This document shows positions 1 through 6,898 of a stretch of 15,231 nucleotides of DNA, in pieces. The stretch covers positions 1-15,231 of the forward strand of contig DASSWB010000136.1 in assembly GCA_035705495.1 (NCBI GenBank), in the 5' to 3' direction. Origin of the DNA: DASSWB01 sp035705495. Its GTDB lineage: Bacteria; Bacteroidota; Bacteroidia; Flavobacteriales; Flavobacteriaceae. The number at the start of each line of letters is the position of its first letter. Position 1 is the stretch's first letter. The notes under the pieces were generated by a model. That model had not been told where the DNA came from and did not search any database. It saw only the letters and a list, made by a program, of their open reading frames with translations. The translations under genes were made by a program, and so were the position numbers.

Positions 1-148
1 TACAAATCTCAATCCGAAGAATATGGCTCAAAAAAAGCCACTTCATATAAAAATTCTAACCACGGATGGAAATTCTTACGTTTTTGAATACGGCCTCGTG
101 GGAGAGACTGAAAAACAAAAAGGAACTATTGTAAAAGTGGAAGATTAA
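1..148 (+). CDS. 3' end of an unrecognised gene (partial)
   Basis: An open frame enters from the left edge (first full codon at position 2) and runs 48 codons to a TAA at 146-148. The peptide contains the stretch KPLHIKILTTDGNSYVFEYG and ends KVED. Alternating hydrophobic and polar residues suggest the last beta-strands of a larger protein. No motif identifies a family, and the start lies outside the window. It converges on parC with only 43 bp between the two stop codons. A weak 6-bp hairpin (141-146 with 152-157, followed by TTC) overlaps the stop codon and could be a poor terminator. The frame is probably real because it is uninterrupted to the edge and its composition looks protein-like, but no function can be assigned. 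Confidence 0.55.
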   Translation, partial: TNLNPKNMAQKKPLHIKILTTDGNSYVFEYGLVGETEKQKGTIVKVED

Positions 149-191
149 CAGAATCTTTTCAATATTCAAAATCTCGGACTTTTTTAACTTT

Positions 192-2861
192 TTACAAATC
201 AAAAAGTTTCGTCTGACTCTCATCATCTGGTTTGACTTGGGTTTTATTGTTTTTTAAACTGAATGTAACGGTTTCCGCCATTTCTTCAGAATCGCTACCT
301 ACATTTTGCTCTTCCACGACTTCAATTTCTTCAACCGGCTTCTTTTCTTCAATTTCATAAGGCAAGGGATCAATTAAATTGATTTGCTTGATTTTATCTG
401 TTGTCAATTGGTTCCCCATGGCTTTTATGCCTTTAATATTGATAAACTCATCAAGATTGATCTCTTCTTTCGGCTTTAATTCCTTCCCCTTTACCGTCGG
501 ATATATTACTTCAACGACCGGAATGTAATCCGTGGAAATAATTTCCAAATACGATTTAGGATTATCACCAATAAAGCGTTCATCTTTATCTTCATTTTCC
601 ACTAAAAACCGTTTCACAAAGTATCGCTCCTTACTTGCTTCCCAATAAATTGCGCTAATGGGTTTGTTTGGCACCCATTTTTCAAGGACAATCATATCGT
701 CGTCAAAATGGACCATGAGTTCGGGTTTAATGGTTTTTACAATACCCGATTGGGTGATAATAAGTAACCGGTCGTCTCCTTTAAATTCTCCTAAAAGTTC
801 TCCCCTTTCATCAACATTCAAACGACTTACAGCATCATCAAACCAAATTCGGCGTGGTTTCAATGTGGAAACTCCCTCCTCTTTTAATTCGACCTTTTTT
901 ATTGGATATTTTGTAACCAGATTCCCCTTGACTTTTCTTCCTTTGATCAGCATATCGGCAAAATCCACTTCAAATTTCAAGCGCTTAATACTGCCTACCT
1001 GTCTTAGATAAACTGTAACGGTTTCCGCTTCCCCATTCGGATTTGCAGAAAAATACAGAATTGCAGAATCTTTTTTTCCTTGTGTGACATCATATTCTTT
1101 ATCCCTCGTGAGCGAACTGATATGGAATCTCTTAATATATGAGGCACCACCTTTTCCATCGCGATAAATCAGGTTATAGATAGTGCGTTTGTCCTTTTTC
1201 TTGAAAACAGCAACGTGAATAATGTCTTTTCCAATGAAAGTTTTGGAATCAACTTTTGTGACCATTACTTTTCCGCTTGCTGTAAAACTGATAATATCAT
1301 CAATATCAGAACAATCGGTGACATATTCATCTTTTTTCAGAGCAGTTCCAATAAATCCTTCTTTTCGGTTGACATAGAGTTTTGTATTTCGAATCACGAC
1401 TTTCGTGGCTTCTATATCTTCGAAAAGCCTCAATTCTGTCATCCGTTCCCTGCCCTTTCCATAATCGTTTTTTAATCTTTTGAAATATTCGATCGCATAT
1501 TCGATCAAATGGTCCAAATGATGTTTTATTTGTTTGATCTCTCCTTCCAGGGCTTCGATTTTTTGCTGGGCTTTATCCAAATCGAATTTGGAAATCCTTT
1601 TAATCCTGATTTCAGTCAATTTCACGATATCTTCTTCGGAAACTGCTCTTTTCAAATGCGAAATATGTGGTTTTAAACCGTCGTCTATCGCTTTGATGAC
1701 ACCTTCCCAAGTTTCCTGCTCTTCAATATCACGATAAATTCTTTCCTCTATAAAAATGCGTTCCAACGAAGCAAAATGCCATTGTTGTTCCAGTTCTTCC
1801 AAATTGATCTCAAGTTCTGCTTTTAACAAGCTGACCGTATGATCTGTAGATCTTCTGAGAATTTCTGAAACACCAATAAAAGCGGGTTTATTGTCAATAA
1901 TAACGCAACTCAGAGGAGAAATTGAAACTTCACAACTTGTAAAAGCATAAAGCGCATCAATGGTTTTGTCCGGGGAAATATTGGGTGGTAGATAAATTAA
2001 AATTTCTACTTGTGCAGAAGTATTGTCTTCAATTCGTTTTATTTTGATTTTTCCCTTTTCGTTGGCCTTTAGAATTGTTTCAATTAAGTTGGTTGTGTTG
2101 GTTCCGAAAGGAATTTCAGAAATAACCAAAGTCGTTTTGTCGAGTTGGGATATTTTTGCTCTTACCCGTACCCTTCCGCCGCGCATTCCGTCATTGTAGT
2201 TCGAAATATCTGCAATTCCCGCAGTGTTGAAATCGGGATGAATTACAAACTTTTTACCTTTTAAATGTTTAATAGAAGCATCAATAAGTTCATTGAAATT
2301 GTGCGGAAGGATTTTTGTACTGAGTCCCACTGCAATTCCTTCAGCCCCTTGAGCCAAAAGGAGCGGAAATTTTACCGGTAGGTTTACAGGTTCCTTTTTT
2401 CTTCCGTCGTAAGACAATTGCCAATCGGTTACTTTGGCGTTGAAAACAACATCAAGTGCAAATTTTGATAAGCGTGCTTCAATATATCTTGCCGCTGCTG
2501 CCCTGTCCCCAGTTAAAATATTTCCCCAGTTTCCCTGTGCATCAATCAACAAATCTTTCTGACCAATTTGCACCATGGCGTCGCCAATACTGGCATCTCC
2601 ATGTGGATGATATTGCATCGTGTGCCCAACAATATTGGCAACTTTGTTATAACGTCCGTCATCAAGATCTTTCATTGAGTGCATGATGCGGCGTTGTACC
2701 GGTTTAAAACCATCTTCAATCGCAGGAACCGCCCGCTCTAAAATAACGTAGGAGGCATAATCCAAAAACCAATCTTTGTACATGCCCGTTACCCGGGTCA
2801 GCACTTCCTTCTGTTCGTCAATTGGCCCTAAAGCAGCCTCTTCGGGATTTTCTATATCCAT
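192..2861 (-). CDS. parC: DNA topoisomerase IV subunit A (ParC)
   Basis: This is the DNA-breaking and rejoining subunit of topoisomerase IV, which decatenates daughter chromosomes together with ParE. At 889 residues it has the usual N-terminal winged-helix and tower region. The catalytic tyrosine is Y126 in AARYIEARLS, next to R125. The quinolone-determining segment is HPHGDASIGDA (about residues 85-95), with Ala90 and Asp94 where E. coli ParC has Ser80 and Glu84. A coiled region lies near 400-470. A degenerate beta-pinwheel C-terminal domain spans about 500-780 and has no clean GyrA box. The last ~90 residues are acidic and probably disordered, ending QTKLFDL, which resembles a sliding-clamp-binding motif. 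The ATG directly abuts the TAA of the upstream small membrane gene, and parE lies just before that, so the three are probably co-transcribed. The neighbouring ParE and the absence of a GyrA box favour ParC over GyrA. Confidence 0.96.
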   Translation of the reverse strand: MDIENPEEAALGPIDEQKEVLTRVTGMYKDWFLDYASYVILERAVPAIEDGFKPVQRRIMHSMKDLDDGRYNKVANIVGHTMQYHPHGDASIGDAMVQIGQKDLLIDAQGNWGNILTGDRAAAARYIEARLSKFALDVVFNAKVTDWQLSYDGRKKEPVNLPVKFPLLLAQGAEGIAVGLSTKILPHNFNELIDASIKHLKGKKFVIHPDFNTAGIADISNYNDGMRGGRVRVRAKISQLDKTTLVISEIPFGTNTTNLIETILKANEKGKIKIKRIEDNTSAQVEILIYLPPNISPDKTIDALYAFTSCEVSISPLSCVIIDNKPAFIGVSEILRRSTDHTVSLLKAELEINLEELEQQWHFASLERIFIEERIYRDIEEQETWEGVIKAIDDGLKPHISHLKRAVSEEDIVKLTEIRIKRISKFDLDKAQQKIEALEGEIKQIKHHLDHLIEYAIEYFKRLKNDYGKGRERMTELRLFEDIEATKVVIRNTKLYVNRKEGFIGTALKKDEYVTDCSDIDDIISFTASGKVMVTKVDSKTFIGKDIIHVAVFKKKDKRTIYNLIYRDGKGGASYIKRFHISSLTRDKEYDVTQGKKDSAILYFSANPNGEAETVTVYLRQVGSIKRLKFEVDFADMLIKGRKVKGNLVTKYPIKKVELKEEGVSTLKPRRIWFDDAVSRLNVDERGELLGEFKGDDRLLIITQSGIVKTIKPELMVHFDDDMIVLEKWVPNKPISAIYWEASKERYFVKRFLVENEDKDERFIGDNPKSYLEIISTDYIPVVEVIYPTVKGKELKPKEEINLDEFINIKGIKAMGNQLTTDKIKQINLIDPLPYEIEEKKPVEEIEVVEEQNVGSDSEEMAETVTFSLKNNKTQVKPDDESQTKLFDL

Positions 2862-3341
2862 TTAAGCCTTACGTTTGTTTTTATCGGTTATGTCGGAAAG
2901 TGAATTTAGGATCAATTTCTGTTTTTTCCGATTTAAAAAAGTAATGTTGAATTTGGTTTTCTTTGTTCTGGTGTCGTCTGATTTAATATATAAATTCAAA
3001 GATTTGTACACCACGAAATCCCTTATTTCATAATCCTTCAACTTCGATTTTGGAAATTCTGCTTTTTCTTCCCGATACAACAAAAATCGCGACAAAAATG
3101 TACCTCTATTTACAACAACCAACACTTCCCCAGAACTATCAAACTCAAAATATTTTGCATTTCTATAAAAATAGGTCAACAATACCAATAACAACAATGT
3201 TGGGGTTGCAATGAGCCACCATGTACTCCGCTCTGCATTATTTTCATGATAATGAACCACATTGGTTGCAAAAATACTGGCGATCAACAAAAAATAGATC
3301 AACGGTACTTTATTCACAATGCTTTTATTGTTGCACTTCAT
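2862..3341 (-). CDS. Small two-helix membrane protein of unknown function between parE and parC
   Basis: This 159-residue protein matches no family I can name. It has two probable membrane helices, at residues 12-29 (PLIYFLLIASIFATNVVHY) and about 41-58. They are followed by a cytosolic-looking region of about 95 residues rich in beta-strand patterning (YFEFDSSGEVLVVVNRG, then a basic C-terminus ending KNKRKA). This layout resembles small bacterial PH-like membrane proteins, but that is only an impression. It starts 3 bp after the parE stop and its TAA directly abuts the parC ATG, so it is almost certainly translated from the same message. The context could mean a role alongside topoisomerase IV or simply insertion into a housekeeping operon; the sequence does not decide. 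The frame is certain because of the tight packing. Confidence 0.85.
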   Translation of the reverse strand: MKCNNKSIVNKVPLIYFLLIASIFATNVVHYHENNAERSTWWLIATPTLLLLVLLTYFYRNAKYFEFDSSGEVLVVVNRGTFLSRFLLYREEKAEFPKSKLKDYEIRDFVVYKSLNLYIKSDDTRTKKTKFNITFLNRKKQKLILNSLSDITDKNKRKA

Positions 3342-3344
3342 TAT

Positions 3345-5198
3345 TTATTCCTCTATTAAATCCAATTCAACCTTCAAGTTGTCTATAATAAATTCTTGTC
3401 GGTCAGGCGTATTTTTTCCCATGTAAAAACTCAAAAGTTCTTCTATGGACATGTCCTTATCGAGCATAACGGGATCCAATCTTATATTATCCCCAATAAA
3501 ATGTTTGAATTCATCCGGAGAAATTTCCCCGAGTCCTTTAAAACGAGTTATTTCTGCTTTGCCAGACAATTTGGCGACTGCTTCCTTCTTTTCGTATTCA
3601 CTATAACAGTAAATGGTTTCTTTCTTGTTTCGGACCCTAAAAAGTGGAGTTTGTAAGATGTACAAATGATTTTCCTTGATCAATTCAGGGAAAAACTGCA
3701 AGAAAAAAGTGATTAGAAGCAATCTAATGTGCATTCCATCAACATCGGCATCGGTAGCGATAACTATATTGTTGTATCGCAAATCTTCCATTGATTCTTC
3801 TATGTTGAGTGCGGCTTGCAACAAATTGAATTCTTCGTTTTCATAAACGATTTTTTTTGTCATTCCGTAAGAATTCAATGGCTTTCCGCGCAAACTAAAT
3901 ACTGCTTGTGTATTTACGTCACGGGATTTTGTTATTGAACCACTTGCAGAATCTCCTTCGGTAATAAACAAAGTACTTTCCAGATATCGCTCTTTGTTGC
4001 TGTCGCCCAAATGAATTCGGCAATCACGTAATTTTTTGTTGTGCAAACTGGCCTTTTTCGCCCTGTCCTTCGCCAATTTTCTAATTCCGGACAAATCTTT
4101 TCGTTCCCGTTCGGCTTGTAAAATTTTACGCTGCAGCTGATCGGCGGTTTCAGCATTTTTATGTAAATAATTATCCAGTTGGGTTTTTATAAAATCATTT
4201 ATATAAGTCCGAACTGTTGGTAAATCACCGCCCATGTCGGTTGAACCTAGTTTTGTTTTTGTCTGACTCTCAAAAACGGGTTCCATGACTTTGATGCTGA
4301 TGGCCGAAACGATTGATTTTCTAATATCACTCGCTTCGTAATTTTTGCCATAATATTCCCTGATGGTTTTTACAACGGCTTCTCGAAACGCAGCTAAATG
4401 TGTTCCTCCTTGTGAGGTATTCTGTCCATTTACAAAAGAATGGTATTCTTCGCTGTACTGTGATTTACTGTGAGTGATAGCAACTTCAATATCATTTCCC
4501 CGAAGGTGAATAATTTCGTATAATCTGTCATCTTGGTGGATGCTATCGGCCAAAAGATCTTTTAAACCATTTTCTGAATAGAATTTTTCACCATTGAAAA
4601 TAATGGTCAGCCCCGGATTTAGGTACACATAATTCCGCAGCATTTTTTCAATATATTCATTGCGGAATTTATAGTTTTTAAAAATGCTAACATCCGGAAT
4701 AAAAGTGACCTTGGTACCGCGTCTTCTGGTGTTTTCTGAAATTTCTTCTTCATTTACAAGCTCTCCCTGTTCAAAATCGGCCGCCTTTGATTGTCCGTCA
4801 CGATTCGATTCCACCCGAAAATGACTTGAAAGCGCATTGACGGCTTTTGTCCCAACTCCATTTAGCCCAACCGACTTTTTAAAAGCACGGGAATCATATT
4901 TACCACCGGTATTCATTTTTGAAACTACGTCCACAACTTTTCCCAATGGAATTCCCCGACCGTAATCCCTTACTATTACCTTCTGTCCTTGTACCGAAAT
5001 TTCAATGGTTTTTCCGGCACCCATTACAAATTCGTCAATACAGTTGTCAACTACTTCCTTCAACAGAATATAAATACCGTCATCGGCACTGGAGCCATCG
5101 CCCAGTTTGCCAATGTACATCCCGGGACGCATTCTAATATGTTCTTTCCAGTCTAGGGAGCGTATGTTGTCTTCGGTGTATTTTGTTTCTTCGGTCAT
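3345..5198 (-). CDS. parE: DNA topoisomerase IV subunit B (ParE), ATPase subunit
   Basis: This is the ATP-hydrolysing subunit that pairs with ParC to pass one DNA duplex through another. At 617 residues it is the short ParE/GyrB form without the GyrB insertion. The N-terminal GHKL ATPase shows E48 and N52 in KEVVDN, DYGRG at 78-82, and the ATP-lid glycines in GLNGVGTKAV (111-120). The transducer lysine is K314 in QTKTKLG. The TOPRIM domain carries EGDSASGS (414-421, metal-binding E414) and DADVDG (483-488), followed by the conserved RFKGLGE (552-558). The ATG start lies shortly before the conserved HIRMRPGMYIG segment, as expected for the family. It is the first gene of a three-gene cluster ending with parC. 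A CAAACCTA on the plus strand at 5313-5320 reads as a -7-like box on the minus strand. Confidence 0.97.
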   Translation of the reverse strand: MTEETKYTEDNIRSLDWKEHIRMRPGMYIGKLGDGSSADDGIYILLKEVVDNCIDEFVMGAGKTIEISVQGQKVIVRDYGRGIPLGKVVDVVSKMNTGGKYDSRAFKKSVGLNGVGTKAVNALSSHFRVESNRDGQSKAADFEQGELVNEEEISENTRRRGTKVTFIPDVSIFKNYKFRNEYIEKMLRNYVYLNPGLTIIFNGEKFYSENGLKDLLADSIHQDDRLYEIIHLRGNDIEVAITHSKSQYSEEYHSFVNGQNTSQGGTHLAAFREAVVKTIREYYGKNYEASDIRKSIVSAISIKVMEPVFESQTKTKLGSTDMGGDLPTVRTYINDFIKTQLDNYLHKNAETADQLQRKILQAERERKDLSGIRKLAKDRAKKASLHNKKLRDCRIHLGDSNKERYLESTLFITEGDSASGSITKSRDVNTQAVFSLRGKPLNSYGMTKKIVYENEEFNLLQAALNIEESMEDLRYNNIVIATDADVDGMHIRLLLITFFLQFFPELIKENHLYILQTPLFRVRNKKETIYCYSEYEKKEAVAKLSGKAEITRFKGLGEISPDEFKHFIGDNIRLDPVMLDKDMSIEELLSFYMGKNTPDRQEFIIDNLKVELDLIEE

Positions 5199-5489
5199 AG
5201 AAATTTGCAGTTTCCTCCGCTAATATAGCATTTAGAATATTTTATCGGACAATGCACTTATAAAATTATTAACGGATTTTTCCTCTATCCTGTTGAAAAA
5301 AAATTCTCTCCGCAAACCTATCATTTTATTTTCAGATTCCACTTTTTTAAACTAAAATAAAATTCCGCTTTTCATCGATATTTTTTTTAGTAATGAAAAA
5401 ATTATATTTAGAATTAAATACTTAGTTATTAGATATTTGGCTAAGTTTTTGAGTAGGAGAATATTTACGATGAAATATAAATATAATCG
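5199..5489. other. Divergent intergenic region between parE and a secreted-protein gene
   Basis: These 291 bp are very AT-rich and lie between divergently transcribed genes, so they must hold both promoters. Visible elements are the TAGGTTTG box for parE at 5313-5320 (minus strand), a GATATTTG near-match to a -7 box around 5431-5438 (plus strand), and an AGGAGA plus a 7-codon mini-ORF just before the plus-strand gene. I see no RNA gene and no credible longer coding frame. Confidence 0.5.
5313..5320 (-). promoter_or_regulatory. Possible -7 box for the parE-parC cluster
   Basis: On the minus strand this reads TAGGTTTG, an exact match to the Bacteroidota -7 consensus TAnnTTTG. It lies about 115 bp upstream of the parE ATG. 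No clear TTTG or TTG -33 partner is visible at the usual distance, so this could be a chance match in AT-rich DNA. Confidence 0.3.
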
Positions 5490-5493
5490 ATGA
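5455..5493 (+). promoter_or_regulatory. Shine-Dalgarno-like site and 7-codon leader ORF overlapping the next start
   Basis: AGGAGA at 5455-5460 lies 9 nt before an ATG at 5470. That ATG opens a seven-codon frame (MKYKYNR) closing with TGA at 5491-5493. Its stop overlaps the ATG of the secreted-protein gene (5490-5492) in an ATGA arrangement typical of coupled translation. The main ATG itself has no Shine-Dalgarno at normal distance. Bacteroidota genes usually lack such sites, so the arrangement may be chance. Confidence 0.35.
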
Positions 5494-6110
5494 AAAACAT
5501 ATTTTTCAATTATAAAAAATTTTTGCCAATTATAATTCTTGCGGTTTTCTTTTCTGCAGAATTTTACGCGCAAGTAGGTATTAAAACAACAAATCCACAA
5601 GCAGATTTGGATGTCAATGGCGATTTGCGCGTTTCGGAAATACCTGTTGATTTATCATCCAACCGAATTTTGGTAGTTGGTGACAACAATATTATTTCGC
5701 AAAACGTGATGCCCAATTTTTTTGCAATTTCAGGATTAGTGATTCCCATTTGTCGGAATTACTCTCAAGGATCTACCGGGTCTTTTCAAACTCAAGTAAA
5801 TGGAACGAACTATAATGTGAATTGGAGAATTCTATTTAAAACAACGGGAACCCAATCCTATCCACTCAAGGCGCAACGTTTGCAGGTAAAATACGATTTC
5901 AACCCACCACTTCCCTTTAAACCGGATGGTTTCAGCCTCTCTGGATACAACGACAGCAATTATCCCGATACTTTTTCCTTGAATTATACGGACAATTCCG
6001 CAGAATCAATTACTGTGAACATAACCCGTACGGATATGACATCGTCCGATGAAAACAAGAACTGTTGGGCAGGACAATTTTTCTTTGATATGATGATGTA
6101 CAGGTATTAA
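5490..6110 (+). CDS. Secreted protein with N-terminal VGIKTTNP motif, unknown function
   Basis: The 206-residue product begins with a signal peptide: a basic start, a hydrophobic core FLPIIILAVFF at residues 11-21, and likely cleavage after A27 in FYAQ. The mature protein opens with VGIKTTNPQADLDVNGDLRV (29-48). This short motif is found at the start of many flavobacterial secreted and surface proteins and resembles the head of tail-fibre-like proteins, where it usually precedes a long repetitive stalk. Here no stalk follows. A compact domain of about 130 residues rich in beta-strand, Asn, Tyr and Thr takes its place, with two cysteines (C88, C192) that could form a disulfide. There is no sorting domain at the C-terminus, so cell-surface anchoring is unproven. 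A stand-alone gene or a shortened relative of longer fibre proteins are both possible. Confidence 0.8.
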   Translation: MKNIFFNYKKFLPIIILAVFFSAEFYAQVGIKTTNPQADLDVNGDLRVSEIPVDLSSNRILVVGDNNIISQNVMPNFFAISGLVIPICRNYSQGSTGSFQTQVNGTNYNVNWRILFKTTGTQSYPLKAQRLQVKYDFNPPLPFKPDGFSLSGYNDSNYPDTFSLNYTDNSAESITVNITRTDMTSSDENKNCWAGQFFFDMMMYRY

Positions 6111-6220
6111 ATTATAAAAATCAGTCATAATTTTAACATTTGAAATAAATTTCAAGTCAGTAAAACAGCCGTATTTCCTACAATTCTGTTAATCTCAATT
6201 CCCAATTGCGCAAATGCACT

Positions 6221-6228
6221 TATCTTTA
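6221..6228 (+). promoter_or_regulatory. Putative -7 box TATCTTTA upstream of the first lipoprotein gene
   Basis: TATCTTTA is one base off the TAnnTTTG consensus and lies 26 nt before the ATG at 6255. The same octamer occurs 23 nt before the gene at 6603 and 17 nt before the gene at 8893. No -33 element at proper spacing is obvious. Confidence 0.4.
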
Positions 6229-6254
6229 TTCCCTCAATAATAAATTTTATCAAG

Positions 6255-6494
6255 ATGAGAAATTTAGTAAAAAACAGTTTGTTTTTGTTACTCATGAGTA
6301 TTTGTCTGATATCCTGTCGCGAGACAGAAAACGAAACGGATGATTTGGTTGATGAATCCATTGAAGCTGGAGCTGACGTAAAAGTTAAAGATGGTGGAGA
6401 CAAAATCAAAATAGAAACCGACGAAAAGGAAATAAAAATCAAAAATGACGATGGAGATATAAAGAAAAAAGTGGAATTGAAGGATAATGATTAA
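6255..6494 (+). CDS. Small highly charged lipoprotein (first of a tandem pair)
   Basis: The 79-residue product has a lipoprotein signal peptide: basic start MRNLVKN, hydrophobic core, lipobox LISC with the lipidated Cys at 21. The mature part of about 58 residues is almost entirely Asp, Glu, Lys and Ile/Val. It has an acidic stretch after the Cys and then alternating K-I-K-I segments (IKIETDEKEIKIKNDDGDI), suggesting an amphipathic beta or disordered polyelectrolyte. The residues after Cys (RETENE) are acidic, which in Bacteroidota can act as a surface-export signal; that is inference. The next gene encodes a protein with the same N-terminal pattern (xNLxK..F..M.I.L.SCRE), so the two look like a duplication. 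Function is unknown. Confidence 0.75.
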   Translation: MRNLVKNSLFLLLMSICLISCRETENETDDLVDESIEAGADVKVKDGGDKIKIETDEKEIKIKNDDGDIKKKVELKDND

Positions 6495-6571
6495 TTTTCC
6501 CTTAACGTAAATGGAAAACAATGTATTGCTCGTTCCAGCAATTTAAAAACGGAACTATTTTTATTAATTAA

Positions 6572-6579
6572 TATCTTTA
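6572..6579 (+). promoter_or_regulatory. Putative -7 box TATCTTTA upstream of the second lipoprotein gene
   Basis: The octamer is identical to the one upstream of the neighbouring lipoprotein gene and lies 23 nt before the ATG at 6603. It implies that the second lipoprotein gene has its own promoter despite the short 108-bp gap. Confidence 0.4.
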
Positions 6580-6602
6580 TTTAAACACTAAAACCAAAGA
6601 TT

Positions 6603-6836
6603 ATGAAGAATTTATTGAAAACAGTTGCATTTATGATGGTTATGACCATAACTTTAGTTTCCTGTCGTGAAGAAACGACTACGGAAAAAGAAGTTATTCG
6701 TACCGAAACCGAAACTGTTCGCGAACCGGAACCTGAAGTTATAGAGGTTCAGGAAGTCGAAGAAAATGACGACAGCAATGTTCAAATCGAATTGAACGAA
6801 GATGGGAACGTAACTGGCGAAGTAAAAATAGACTAA
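6603..6836 (+). CDS. Small acidic lipoprotein (second of a tandem pair)
   Basis: The 77-residue product has a signal peptide with lipobox LVSC and the lipidated Cys at 21, followed by REETTTEKE. The mature part is dominated by Glu, Thr, Val and Asp, with Pro-Glu repeats (REPEPEVIEVQEVEEND) and no aromatic residues, so it is probably disordered or extended. It shares the signal-peptide pattern and the CRE junction with the lipoprotein encoded just upstream, while the mature parts have diverged to different charge balances (this one net acidic, the other mixed). The CREE after the lipidation site resembles the Lys-acidic-acidic export signal described in some Bacteroidota. A strong intrinsic terminator follows within 20 bp. 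No function can be assigned. Confidence 0.75.
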   Translation: MKNLLKTVAFMMVMTITLVSCREETTTEKEVIRTETETVREPEPEVIEVQEVEENDDSNVQIELNEDGNVTGEVKID

Positions 6837-6852
6837 CACAAATCAAGAATAG

Positions 6853-6881
6853 AAAAAGGCTCCATAACGGAGCCTTTTTTT
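6853..6881. terminator. Bidirectional intrinsic terminator between a lipoprotein gene and ychF
   Basis: An 11-bp perfect stem (AAAAAGGCTCC at 6853-6863 with GGAGCCTTTTT at 6869-6879) encloses a 5-nt loop. A T-run follows on the plus strand and an A-run precedes it, giving a T-run on the minus strand. It lies between convergent stop codons and can serve both genes. Confidence 0.9.
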
Positions 6882-6898
6882 ATTTGTAAAAATTCTTG

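Noticed and set aside
2558..2612. Ala90 of ParC as an acquired quinolone-resistance mutation
   Set aside because: The surrounding sequence matches the normal Bacteroidota form as I remember it, so it is more likely the native state.
658..2686. Plus-strand open frames opposite parC
   Set aside because: They are antisense shadows of a confidently identified gene, with no motifs and no upstream signals.
5352..5600. Minus-strand 82-codon frame across the start of the secreted-protein gene
   Set aside because: It is AT-driven low-complexity sequence overlapping the signal peptide region of a better-supported plus-strand gene.
6152..6839. Minus-strand frames opposite the two lipoprotein genes
   Set aside because: They are Phe/Ile-rich mirror frames of Glu/Lys-rich coding DNA; the plus-strand frames have clear lipoprotein signals and a correctly placed terminator.
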